A stretch of DNA of 64,000 nucleotides from Cordia subcordata (taxonomy: Eukaryota; Streptophyta; Magnoliopsida; Boraginales; Cordiaceae), in the NCBI GenBank assembly GCA_028554755.1, contig JAPTOF010000001.1:29129501-29193500 (forward strand), written 5' to 3'. Of the stretch, positions 12,342-23,321 are shown piece after piece. The position numbers and the translations under genes are program-made. The notes below the pieces were generated by a model, which saw only the letters and a program-made list of their open reading frames with translations, did no database searches and was not told where the DNA came from. The number at the start of each line of letters is the position of its first letter. Position 1 is the stretch's first letter.

Positions 12342-12689
12342 CTGCACCAACAAAAAAAGAAAAAAATTGATTAGTATATTGTAGATACATAATGTGAAAA
12401 GAAAAATGAAATTAAAACAAAAATAAAAGCAAAAACATAACATGCCTTCTCATATATCTTCCTTTTCTTCTTTTTCTTGTTTGTTAATCGTTTTGAGCTT
12501 GAAAGTGTAATACCCTTTAATATTATTTATAGCTCAAAATGCATGCACACATAATCTAAATACCTACCAGTAAATGCATCATCTGCTTATTCAAGTCCAA
12601 CAGCATTTTAAGATTTGGTTGATATATCATTCATTCTCGCACTATCACTACCAAAACTCTACTTCACGAAGCAAGTAATATTCATTCAT

Positions 12690-13011
12690 TCATATTAGAT
12701 AATAAAATTTAAAATAAAGATAACTCAGTAGTTACAAGTAGTCGTATTAGATAATACAATTGATATATTAATAAAGTCATCATATGTTTATCTGATAATT
12801 GAACACTCTCTTGCTAAAAAAAATTATGCTCTTTGTTTTCTCTATAATAAAAATAAATCTTGAAGGATATTGCAACAAAAAGCTTTTAGGCTGTGAAAAT
12901 TGAGGTATGTATTCATTACCTATCATTTATTAGTAATACAAGTAATTATTAATTTGGGGATGTCTTATTTATTTATGTTTATATAAGATTATATGCATTT
13001 AATCTTGAACA
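12690..13011 (+). repeat. LTR-like segment, unit 3
   Basis: It runs from the anchor near 12706 to the end TTGAACA at 13011. The primer-site-like TGGTATTAGAGCC is at 13014-13026. The unit's internal part continues only to about 13603, where it joins unit 4, so its ubiquitin-like exon is deleted. Confidence 0.5.
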
Positions 13012-13603
13012 TATGGTATTAGAGCCTAAAATACTTGTTTTTTTATGTTTATGAAGTGTTGTCATAGCAATAAATATGAAATTAGTGATTAATTTCCAGA
13101 TTTGTTGAATTATTAATTTTTTATAAAAAAATTGAGTTCCATGCTTCTGGGGCATTTTTCTATAATTTTTATTGCTTTTATTGCTCCATAATATCCTACA
13201 ATGTTTATATATATGGAAAGGTCATTCATAGAGCTTTCAAATGGTATATAATATGATTAATTTAGATCTAAAATGAGAAAGATATGTATGTTCAAAATTG
13301 ATATGACATTTTAAAAAACATTTGGGTTTTGTGATCTTTGTTTTGAGCCATATTTACATGCAAATATCTCTCTATATAATTCAAATCTCTGGTTGATATT
13401 TATACCATTAGAAACTGTATTCTTCAGCCTTGCCATAGATATATTATGTGCAATTTTTGGCCTATTGCAGCAGAAGATATAAGCGATCAAAGTTTATTGA
13501 AAACTCTGTTGAAATTGAATTTCAATCATATTAAATTGCATCAACACTGGAAAAGTATGTTTTGGCTAGAGTTATGTCGCATTTTCTGATTGGGCGACAT
13601 GTT

Positions 13604-13696
13604 TACCTTTTGTCAGTAATACAAGTAACATATTATTTTAGGCATGTCTTCTTTATTTATTTTTTATATGAGATTATATGCGTTCAATCTCCAACA
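13604..13696 (+). repeat. LTR-like segment, unit 4 (3' 90 bases only)
   Basis: The sequence jumps from unit-3 internal DNA (ACATGTTT) straight into the last part of the LTR-like segment (CCTTTTGTCAGTAATAC). It ends CCAACA at 13696, with TGGTATCAGAGTC at 13699-13711. The jump looks like a deletion or unequal crossover between units. Confidence 0.5.
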
Positions 13697-14521
13697 AATG
13701 GTATCAGAGTCTTAAATACTTGTGTTCTGATGTTTATGAAGTGTTTTCATAGCAATAAACATGAAATTAGTGATTAATTTATGAATTTATTGAATTATTA
13801 GTTTTTTAGAAAAAATGAGTTTCATGCTTATGGGGCATTTTTGCATAGTTTTTATCACTTTTATTGCTTTGCAATATCTTACAATATTTACATGAATGGA
13901 AAGATCATTCATGGAGCTTTAAAACAGTATATAATATAGTTAATTTGGATCTAAAATGAGAGAGATATGCATGTTCAAAATTGATATGACAATCTAAAAA
14001 ACATCTGAGTTTTGTGACGTTTCTTTTGAGACATATTTACATGCAAATATCTCTTTGTATTATTTGATTCACTGGTTTGACGTTTATCCCATTAGAAACT
14101 GCATACTTCAACCTTTCTGCAAATATATTATATGTAGTTTTCGGTCTAGTGTAACAAAAGATATAAGCGATCAATGTTTATTGAAAACTCTATTTTAGTA
14201 GTATTATACTGTAGCATCAACTTTGGAAAAGTATGTTTTTGGACAGGGTTATGAAGTGTTTTCTGTTTGGGCCACATGTTTGCGATGTAGAGATGATATA
14301 GCAGCTATGTGGCGACATGTGGCGATAACATGACAATTTTTAAGAAAATTGCATATTAACCCCAAAACATTCTAGAAATTATGTTTGGCCTATAAATTCT
14401 CTGAAAATAAGATTTGGCCTCTATTTTTTTTTTGAAATTATATTTTACCCCAACATTTTCCAAAAATTCTTTTTTGACTAATATTTTCTAGAAATGGCAT
14501 TTTGGCACCAATATTTTCTAA

Positions 14522-14707
14522 TTTGATTCTGTACTCCCACACCTTATTATTGTTTTCCATGGTTTTCCCATTAGTTGCCAGGATGAAACTTGCCTCCGGT
14601 ATGCCTTTCTTGTTCTCAATTTTTTCTTTCACCACCTTAATAGTGCTTTTGTAGGAAATTTTAATGTTGCATTTCCCATCGTTGATGGTCCCGGCAATGG
14701 TTTGAAA
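14522..14707 (-). pseudogene. Ubiquitin-like exon, copy 3 (unit 4)
   Basis: The minus-strand frame reads FQTIAGTINDGKCNIKIS, KSTIKVVKEKIENKKGIPE, ASFILATNGKTMENNNK and VWEYRIK. It is open and very similar to the copy at 12159-12341. The acceptor has changed from GCAG to GCAA. The donor and the end of the exon are lost in a small deletion, so this copy should not splice normally. Confidence 0.5.
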
Positions 14708-15069
14708 TTGCACCAACAAAAAAAGAAAAAAAAAACTAATTAGTATATTGTAAATACATAATGTAAAAAAGAAAAAAAAAGAAATTAAAACAAAAACAAA
14801 AACATAACATGCCTTCTCGGCATATCTTCCTCTTCTTCTTTCTCTTTTTGGTTAGTTGTTTTGAGTTTAAGAGTTAGAGACCCTTTGACACTATTTATTA
14901 CCGAAAAATGCATGCATACATAATGTAAATACTTATCAGTGCATGCATCATCTGCTTATTCAAGTCCACTATCATTTTAAATTTTGGTTAATATATAATT
15001 CATTATTGCACCACCACTCTTAAAACTCTACTTCACAAAGTAAGTAATATTCATTTGTTCATTCATATT

Positions 15070-15423
15070 GGATTTTGGGTTGGGTTGCCCCAGATGGGTC
15101 AACCTAACATAAAGAAAATTAAAAATAGAGATGACTAAGCTGTTACGAGTAGTTGTTTAAGATAATACAACTGACATATTAATAAAGTCATCGTATGTTT
15201 ATCTGATGATTGAACTCTCTCCCTCTCTGAAAAGAATTACGCCATTTACTTTCTCTGTAATCAAACTAACTCTTGTAAAATACTACAACAAAAGGCTTTT
15301 AGGCTGTGAAAATTGAAGTATGTATTCATTACTTACTTTTTATCAGTAATACAAGTAATATATTAATTTGCGCATGTCTTATTTATTTTTTTATAACAGA
15401 TTATTTGCGTTTAATCTCCAATA
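15070..15423 (+). repeat. LTR-like segment, unit 5
   Basis: It begins near TTGGATTTTGGGTTGGG and ends CTCCAATA at 15423. It is followed at 15426-15438 by an exact TGGTATCAGAGCC, the best primer-site match in the array. The unit then runs to about 16400 without a ubiquitin-like exon. Confidence 0.5.
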
Positions 15424-16084
15424 TATGGTATCAGAGCCGTAAATATTTTTTTTCTGATATTTATGAAGTGTTTCCACAACAATAAGCATGAAATTAACAA
15501 TTAATTTATGGATTTGTTCAATTATAATTTTCTGGAAAATTTGAGTTTTATGCGTTTGGAGCATTTTTGGGTAATTTTTATTTCTTTTATTACTGTGCAA
15601 TGTCTTACAATATTTATATGTATGGAAAGATCATTCAGAGGGCTTTCAAATAGTATATTGTATGCTTAATTTGGATCTGAAATGAGGGAGATATCTATGT
15701 TCAAAGTTGATGTGGTAATCTAAAAAACATTTGGTTTTTGTGATATTCGTTTTCAGCCATATTTATATACAAATATCTTTCTATATAATTTGATTCATTG
15801 GTTGATATTTATGCCCTTAAAAACTACTTACTTCAGGCTTTTCATAGATATATTATTTGTACATTTTGGCTTACTATAATAAGAGTTATGAGCAATCAAA
15901 ATTTGTTCAAAACTCAACGAAATTGAATGTTGATTGTATTGTTGTGTCGCATAATAGAAGTTTAGGAAATATGGATTAAGCTATGAGGCACGTGGCATTT
16001 TTTGATTAAGCCACATGTTTTCCTATGTGGCACTAATGTGATTGCCATATGGTGTTAGAGATGGTAACTTTTAATGAAAATGCA

Positions 16085-16400
16085 TATTAGTCCTAAAACT
16101 TTCAAAAACTTATGTTTCGGCCTATAAATTTTAAGAAAATTAGATTTTGGCTTCTAATTTTCCAAAAATTATAATTTGACCCTTAATATTTTCTAAAGAT
16201 TATATTTGGATCCTAATATTTTTCAAAAATTACATTTTGACCCCCATATTTTCTAGAATTATATTTTGACCTTAATATTTTTAGAAATTACATTTTTTTA
16301 AAAACTTTTCAAAATTATATTTTGACCCCTAAAGTTTTAGAAATTATGTTTTGACCCCTAAATTTTTAGCAATTACACTTTGGTCCCAAAGTGTTTTTTT
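16085..16400. repeat. Minisatellite of about 27 bases, about 11 copies
   Basis: A degenerate unit of the form TTTTCTAGAAATTATATTTTG plus ACCCCTAA-like bases is repeated through this stretch. Shorter runs of the same unit lie beside each ubiquitin-like exon at about 10300-10430, 12000-12150 and 14350-14520. In unit 5 the run is expanded and the exon is absent. Confidence 0.65.
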
Positions 16401-17171
16401 TTTATTTTTTTATGTGGTTTATTCTATTAGAAACAATAATTTGTCAATTATTGCATTGTTTATATCCCATAGGATTTCTAGATTTGTTACAGAAATGATA
16501 CCAATTCTAGTTAGAGTTCTTGTTATTACTAGAAGACCAATCTAAAAGGAAAAACTTGAAGATTCAAAAAGGGTTTTAGCTTTGAGTTATTGGGATGGAA
16601 GTTTAAATATGATAGATCATAATATCTCAATTAACAAGAAAATATAGGAAGTAATTTGGAATGGTTGGGTCATGAACCCCATCCAAAAACTTGAAGCTTT
16701 AAAAATACTCTTCCAGAGACTTGAAAACAAAATTTTGAAGATATTTATGGAAATGTACACATTTGTACATATAAAAGGGTCATAAAATATATATTCAAAA
16801 AGGGGGCTATAAGGACATCTGTGTTGTCCATGAACAACAGATACTACCAACGTGATTTTAAGGGTCATCCGTAGCCACCTCTTAGTTCTCTAAAATTTCC
16901 AGGGAATTTCTTTAAGTCTTTTCCAGTAAATAAGCTGACATATTAATACTAGCGATTATGCTTGTAATAACTAATGTTGTATGTACATTTGTTGTATATA
17001 TATATATTAGTGCTTATTCCTTACGTTTTCTTTATTCTTATAAATTAATATTTTTTATTGTTACATGAAACATGTGATGATGTATGGAATTTAAAGAGAT
17101 ATTGTGGTCTCAAGTTTCCATTTTGATAAGTGGGGAATTCTATTAAATTTGTGTAAGTTTTTAGAACATAA
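16401..17171. other. AT-rich stretch without a recognised gene
   Basis: No coding region longer than about 80 codons has family features here. Short frames at 16351-16545 and 16617-16868 have no recognisable domain. A short TA run lies near 17000. Confidence 0.5.
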
Positions 17172-17305
17172 TTTCATATATAATTAATTATATAAATTGT
17201 TCTTTCAAATTAGGATTTTGGATGATGATTGAGAACTTAGTGAACTCTCGACTCTAAGCCTAATGTGAAATTACAAATTAATATAATTAATTATATTAAA
17301 ATAGA
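17172..17305. repeat. Imperfect inverted repeat (possible hairpin or MITE remnant)
   Basis: The left arm begins TATATAATTAATTATATAAA and ends near AAATTAGGAT. The right arm, read in reverse complement, begins TAATATAATTAATTATATTA and ends near ACATTAGGCT. The arms are about 40 bases each around a roughly 55 base loop. No target duplication was found. Confidence 0.45.
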
Positions 17306-17340
17306 TGCATGCAACCAAAAGGTATTAATATACTGTATAA

Positions 17341-17702
17341 CTAGTGCTTTCATACCCCGTGCTTTAGACGGGCTTATTTAGGTTCTGTGTGTTTTTTAGT
17401 TTTTTAAATATTTATTGATGTGTATTTTTTATTATTTCTAAATATCTATAAAAATTAATTCTAGTGTTTTTAATTCTTATTTTTATTTTTTAATTAGGAT
17501 ATAATGCATAAATTAATTAAATTAATGAGTTTTTTTAGACTTTATTACTTTAAACTCGTTAAAAAGAAATATATAGGTGGTGCATAAATATAATTAAATA
17601 TCTTATAACTCCATTGCATCGATGAGATTGGGAAGTGGTGCATAAATGTAATTAAATACTATAATATATAAATTTGTAATAATGTAATAATATTAAAAAT
17701 AG
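17341..17702 (-). mobile_element. Short Helitron-like element
   Basis: On the minus strand the 3' end shows a hairpin, CCCGT-CTAAAGC-ACGGG, then eleven bases, then CTAG followed by T. This is the classic plant Helitron end. The 5' end is probably TCTATTTTTAATATT at 17702. It has no Rep/Hel coding region, so it would be non-autonomous. The 5' end is inferred from the TC start only. Confidence 0.45.
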
Positions 17703-17977
17703 AATTTATGATGACTTGGCAAATAAATGGGTGCGTGAGTTAGAATCCTAGGCTGGTGGTGGATTGGCTACTCGGGAAATTCCTACGAGGAACAAGACCC
17801 TTATGAGTAGACCAAAAAGATTTGGGGATCTCTCCACAATAGCAATGCCCCCTTTATGCTTCTTAGACTAACTTTGATAGAGAGTCAATCCTTTAGGCAA
17901 TCCATTGTATCGACTTTAGAGATAAAATTTAAGATTGGGCTTGCTTGAGGACAAGTAAGGAGAAGGTTTAGGGGTGA
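17703..17977 (+). mobile_element. 3' internal end of a Tat/Athila-like gypsy element
   Basis: This stretch matches 46200-46521: both contain GATTTGG or GACTACTCGGGAA motifs, then GCTTG[AG]GGACAAGTAAGG and the purine-rich AAGGTTTAGGGGTG. That purine tract just before TGATGTGT fits a polypurine tract. Everything upstream is missing, cut at the Helitron-like element. Confidence 0.6.
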
Positions 17978-19868
17978 TGATGTGTTGTATTTTTGTGTGT
18001 GTTTGCATTGTCATTTATTTATATTTTAGAGGTGTTGAGTGCTCATAATGATGCATTAGTGTAGTGCTTTTGATAAGAATAGGCTTAAGCGTAAACAAAT
18101 GTGCATATTGAGTTTAAGAGACAAATTGCTACACTAATTGCTTGTTTTCAATGATTTAGGTGAACTTTGGGTTAAGATCAAGATTGGACGATGAAAGGTG
18201 ATGAAGATGGGAAATGCACGGGTCTAAGAGAGAAGACCAGAGGCCGAAAAGACAAAGAATGGAGGAAGAAAGTCAGCCAGACGACCACGGAAAAAGAGCC
18301 AGTCGGTTGACCGGCCACTCCAGAGATGTGCCAAAAATAGCCGGACGACCACCCTTCCAGAGCCGGTCGACCGGCCACTCCAGAGAGCATCATTAAAAAG
18401 CCAGTCGAGCTAGGTCCAGAGGCCGGTCGACCTAGACGGTCCACCGGCAATAGAGAACATATAAATAGGGCCCGATTCTGCAAAAAAGAGAGAGGACTTT
18501 TTAGTAGATTAACACACAGTTCACACCTAAAATTCTCACACACTTAACCCTAGATCCCACCCACTTCACACACACTTTTCGCACAATCCTCACTAAGAAC
18601 CAAGCTTGATTTGGAGGGTTCAAATATTTTGGAATCAAGTTTGCTCAAAAGCTTTGTACAAGATTAGCTAGGATGAAAGGGAAGCTTCATTATCTCTCTT
18701 TCATTCTATTTCCTATTATGATTGAGTAGACTTGTGTAGGGTGATTTAACTTATGTAATGGGTTAATTATATACTCTTATGATATGGGATATGATGGCTG
18801 AATATATATACATGTTTCGAATTGTCTTGTTTAAATGGGTATTTTCTCATTCATGTCTAAGTGTTTGATAAAATGCCTAGATGAGTAACATATGTATAAA
18901 TTGAAGTTTGTTTGTTACTAAACACATCTAATCCATGTTATAATCATGTCTATGTGTTTATATGTGGATGCTATGAAGTGGGTAATGCTTTTATTCATGT
19001 CTATATGTATATTTGCATGCCTATTAACGAGCATAACTTCAATAATGCATACGTGTTGGTTGTTAATTATTTCTAATGGTGTGAACTGAACATGACGATG
19101 TTTGGTAGTTGAATAGGTTCCATTATTCACGCACACCTTGGCCTTGAACATGTATGAACGCACTAGCAAGTCAAATCCTGTTGTAGTGACCTTAGAATGA
19201 CGAAGCGTAATTTAGGGCTAGTCTAGGCCGAGTCTCCTTTGGCTTTAAATCCAGCCAATAGGTTTCCGGATAGGTTTAGTCGACCTTAGCAACACTAGGT
19301 CTTGGCTTTAAATCCAGCCAAAGGTTTAGGTACTAAGGTAGGTTCATTCTAAGTCACCTAGAAAGTTAGTTAGTCACTCTTGAGGCCCTAGGTCATAAGG
19401 ACCATGCCGTAGCTCTAGGAGGCACCGCCTAGGGACGGACCCGCACCGAGTCCTAGGGGGAAATTAGGACACTAACTAGCAACTTAGTTAAGAGCACTCA
19501 TGATAGTTAGCCATTATCCCTTAATCCCATAGCATTTGAGTATAGAATTACCCATTCATAAGTCGAAGTCACCCTAACCCCTTCTCAAGTGTTAGTTCCT
19601 TCTTGACCAACTTGTGCTCCCATTTTTCATATTCATAGTTTAGTTTTATTTCCTTTACCTAGAGCTCCCGAGAATCCAAAACCCCAAAAAAATATGTCTA
19701 GTTTAGATCTTTCTTTTTGGCACTTTCTAGAACACCAAGCATAGAATTCACCCACATTATTCACGTCTCCCTGTGGTTCGACACCCACACTTGTACACAC
19801 TATATTGCACGATCCGTACGTTTGCGGGTCTTTTAGAGCTTGCACTCGAAAGACGACACCAGTATATA
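17978..19868 (+). repeat. LTR of a Tat/Athila-like gypsy family, plus orientation
   Basis: It starts TGATGTGTTGTATTTTTGTG right after the polypurine tract. It contains CCGGTCGACCGGCCACTCC-type short repeats (18290-18450), a TATAAATAG box near 18460, TTAAATCCAGCCAA-type repeats, and ends after CTCCCTGTGGTTCGACACCC and GACGACACCA. The same layout is seen at 46522-48120 and, inverted, at 39401-41301. The right end is approximate. Confidence 0.6.
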
Positions 19869-21020
19869 TGCTTTATGCTTAGGGTTTCAAAGGCCATTTT
19901 ATATACATGTCTATGTGTTTGTTAAAATGCCTCAATAAAGTTGCATATGTATATTGAAGTCTATTATGCTATTAACCATCTCTAAATCGTTATGCTAGCA
20001 TGCCTGTTTTTGTGTGATGATTACATGAAGTGGGTATGCTTATATACATGTCTATATATGTGTTTCAATACTTAATAGCGCGAATAGATTCTATTGCATA
20101 CATGTCAGGTACTGTTGCTTAAATTGGTGTAATCTAAGCATGTCTATGTGTTTAGTAGTAGAATATTCCAGAGTATTCACAAATGCCATGACCTAGATGT
20201 GTAAGCTTTGCACTTTAATGTCAATTTTTGCTATTGTGATGTGATCGGTGGTGCACAACTAGTAACTAGCCAAGGTCGAGTCCTATTTGGCTTTAAATCC
20301 AACCAATAGAAGTCCGGATTGGTTTAGTTGACCTTAGTTCACTTAAGAAGGCTAGTTAGTCTACCCTAACATCATAGGTTCATAAGGACCACGTCATAGC
20401 TCTAAATGGGGTGAAGCTTAGGGACGGACTCGCACCAAGCCTTAGGGTCAAATTGAGGAACTAATTAGTGGACTAAGTACTAGGGTTAGATCGATCTACA
20501 CTCACCTAGAATCTTATTGGCTAGCCCTAATTCCTAAGTCATAAAGACCACACCGTACTGCTAAGTATCGCCACCTAGGGACAAACCTGTACTGAGGCTT
20601 AGGGTACAATTATAAGGCTAATTATAGGTCTAGATTGAAGCACTTAGTATAATACATCTAGTAACCCTAGAAAGACATAGTAATCACCCATAAACAGGAC
20701 GTAATCACCCTAGTTCCCTATTTTTGATGTTTGCATCCCCTTAAATTACTTGATTCCCCCATCACACTCACACACACATCTGTTATTTTCTCACCTTTAG
20801 ATTAGGTTTATCTTTTCTGAGCTCCTTTTAAACCAAAAACCCCCAAAAAACATCGGAGTTTAGGGACCCAACACGTAGCTCTTAGGACGCGTATAGCTTA
20901 GGACACCATACATGTTAGGCCTTCTTGTGGATTTGACTTCGCACTCGTACACGCCGTACTACACACGACCCGTGCGCTTGCGGGCTATTTAGGCTTGTGC
21001 TCAAATAGCGTATTAGGCCA
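19869..21020 (+). repeat. Second LTR copy (3' part only), same family
   Basis: Bases 19890-21000 match the last 60 percent of the LTR at 17978-19868: TATACATGTCTATGTGTTTG, then GGCTTTAAATCCAACCAATA, then a GACCCGTGCGCTTGCGGG end. The U3 part is absent, so this is a partial LTR placed directly after the first one. Confidence 0.55.
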
Positions 21021-21382
21021 CTTAGCTGCCTCCTCTAATTTTGCACCATTTGATTTCGTTCGCTTCCGTTTCACCTCGTTTTGCCTCGAACCTCTTCTGA
21101 AAGCCTCCAAGCTTGTTTTCTTTCATCTCTTCATCTCTAGATATGTCTTCAAGCCTTTCCCATGCCTTATAGATCTTCCATTAAGCTCAATACATCTCCC
21201 AAACTTCACCTAAAACATTAAAATAAAGCATTAAAGGAAGTATTCATGCACTTTGACTTCATATGAACAAATGTCTCTAATTCATGCATAAACACACACT
21301 AAATGCCTTCAATTAAGCTCAAAAATATCCTAAGAAGTGTATGCAAACACTACATACAAATATACACAACTTATACATATCA
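21021..21382 (-). repeat. Inverted LTR 5' end, same family
   Basis: On the minus strand it starts TGATATGTATAAGTTGTG at 21382 and carries GAAAGCCTCCAAGCTTG-type sequence that matches the start of the inverted LTR at 41301-40960. It abuts the plus-strand LTR piece at about 21020, giving a tail-to-tail junction. Confidence 0.55.
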
Positions 21383-21900
21383 GAGTGCCTCAGTATTGCG
21401 GAGGTCCTTGGTGTAAACATTGATGAGCAGTTGCAGGTGGACTTGATCTTAGAGACCCTTCCACCGTTGTGAAATCAGTTCAAGCTCAACTATAACATGG
21501 GTAAGTTGAACATGAATTTGATGAAATTGATGAAGGAGCTTCAGGCAGCGAGATTATCATGAAGCCTTTAGGTCATGCACATCTCTTTCAGGTTTCCATT
21601 TCTGGGAAGGACCCAAAAGGGAAGAAGAAGTCTAAGATGATGGGGAAGCAGTATTGTGACCAGAAAAAGAAAAAGAGGACCCTTGGACCAAAGTAGGACA
21701 CAGGTGTTGAGAAGCCTAAAGGGAAGTGCTTCAAATGTAGTGGGAAGGGCCACTGGAAGAAGAATTGTCCCAAGTACCAAGCCATTGGGCAAAAAGGTAC
21801 ATCTCTCATGCTCTACGCTGAAACCAATTTAGTGGTGGATTTTACTAACTCTTGGATTGTAGATTCAAGAGTCGCTAATCATATTTGCAATTCTTTGCAT
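21383..21900 (+). pseudogene. Copia gag end, zinc knuckle and protease start (broken)
   Basis: The reading frame includes YNMGKLNMNLMKLMKELQ and then KCFKCSGKGHWKKNCPKY, a C-X2-C-X4-H-X4-C nucleic-acid binding knuckle at about 21730-21782. The protease site reads SWIVDSRVANHICN, where the usual D-S-G has become D-S-R, so the catalytic triad motif is lost. Stops occur in several places. Confidence 0.75.
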
Positions 21901-23321
21901 GGGTTTCAAGTCATGCAAGAGCTGAGTTGAGGGGAGTTCACTCTTAGAGCTGGCATAAGAGCGAAAGTTGGGGCTGTTGTAGTTGGTCGAGTTTGTTTGT
22001 CATTCTGTTATGGTAAGGTTTTATTTTGAACAATTCACAGTTGTTGATGGATGGTTTTTCAGTATGTTTCCATTCTAATTTTGATATCAATAAATATGGG
22101 AATCTTATATGTTATGGTAGACTACATAATGGTTTGTTCTATTTATACCCTATTTGTGCTATAAAACATAACACTAAAAGAGTAGAATCCCTTAAAAGGA
22201 AGGTTTCTCAAACTAATGATACTTAACTTTGGCATTTGCATTTGGGACATATTAGTCAAAAATGCATTTAGAAGTTAGTCAAGGATAGGCCTCTTATCTC
22301 ATTAGATCTCGAGGATCTATCTCAGTCTGTTTCCTATCTTAAGGGGAAGATGACCAAAATATCCTTCTCTTCTAGTGGACGGAGGGCCAAAGAGGTACTG
22401 AATTGGTGCATACTGATGTAAATGGTCTTATAAGTACACCAGCTCCTAAAGGTTATGAGTATTTCATTATGTTTACGAATGATTACTCTAGATATGGTTA
22501 TGTTTATCTAATATGACATAAGTCTAATCTTTTGAGAAATTCAACGAATTTAAGGTTAAGGTAGAGTAGAAATTAGATAAATAGATCAAAGCCATTCGGT
22601 CTGCTCATGGTGGCAAATACCTCTCGGTTGAATCCAGGGATTATCTCACACAACAAAGGATTGTGGTGCAGTTGACTATACCAGGCTCCTCCCTACAGAA
22701 TGGTGTGGCGGAAAAGAAGAACCGTACCCTCTTAGACATGGTAAGGTCAATGATGTCTCATGCATCATTACCTTTATCCTTTTAGGGGCATGTCCTTGAT
22801 ACAGTGGTTTATATTCTGAATATGGTGCCATCTATGTCAGTTCCTAGACACCCCATGAAATGTGGATGAGACACAAGCCTATCTCCAGCCATTTACGCAT
22901 TTTAGGACGTCCAGCTTATATGCTTAGTAGCTCTACTACAAAAATGGAACCTAAATCAGAACTACGGTATTTCATTAAGTATCCTAAGGGAACTAGAGGT
23001 GGGATCTTTTATAATCCCAAGGAGCGGAAGATGCTTATTAGCATACATGCTAGATACTTGGAGGATGATATAGTAACCCAGAAAACAACAGAATTTGGTA
23101 TTACTCTTGAAGAGATTTTTAATAAGTCTCCAAAGGCACCTGGTGATATGGAAAAGGAAAGGCAGCCAGTTGCTACTAGTACACCGGAGCCTCGTTGTAG
23201 TGGGAGAATCCCAAGACAAGGTGATAGATACTATGGGAAGTACCTTGAGACTTCCACAAAGGATCAGGTTGAGGATTTCACTAGTTACGATGAAGTAGTT
23301 TTCGATATAGATGCTACCTAA
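21901..23321 (+). pseudogene. Copia integrase region and linker (broken)
   Basis: The pre-integrase piece WHLHLGHISQKCI carries the H-H half of the zinc finger at about 22230. The core follows as HTDVNGLISTPAPKGYEYF and FTNDYSRYGYVYL (about 22409-22513). Later VVQLTIPGSSLQNGVAEKKN keeps the P-x-x-x-Q-N-G-V-A-E motif near the last catalytic Glu. The open frame 22860-23321 is the linker between integrase and RT. Stops and frameshifts occur between these pieces. Confidence 0.75.

Larger units (their letters stand above)
9258..16400 (+). mobile_element. Tandem array of LTR-like units carrying a ubiquitin-like exon
   Basis: Five partly complete units lie head to tail. The anchor AAAATTAAAAATAGAG or its variant occurs near 9281, 11016, 12706 and 15117; spacing is about 1735, 1690 and then 2411 bases, the last holding a fused partial unit. 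Each unit has a roughly 350 base LTR-like part ending TTTAATCTCCAACA, two bases, then a match or near-match to TGGTATCAGAGCC, followed by about 1.35 kb that includes a ubiquitin-like exon on the minus strand. Unit 3 breaks at about 13603 and joins directly to unit 4. Unit 5 lacks the exon. No gag or pol is visible, so if this is a retroelement it is non-autonomous. A tandemly duplicated gene cluster with an old LTR inside each copy is the alternative. Confidence 0.6.

Noticed and set aside
9589..15438. TGGTATCAGAGCC-like sequences as tRNA gene pieces
   Set aside because: They match the complement of the tRNA 3' end only, with no cloverleaf around them. A primer binding site explains them better.
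18178..18543. 121-codon minus-strand frame in the Tat-like LTR
   Set aside because: It reads the GTCGACCGG repeats in reverse. No domain is present and it is not kept in the other LTR copies.
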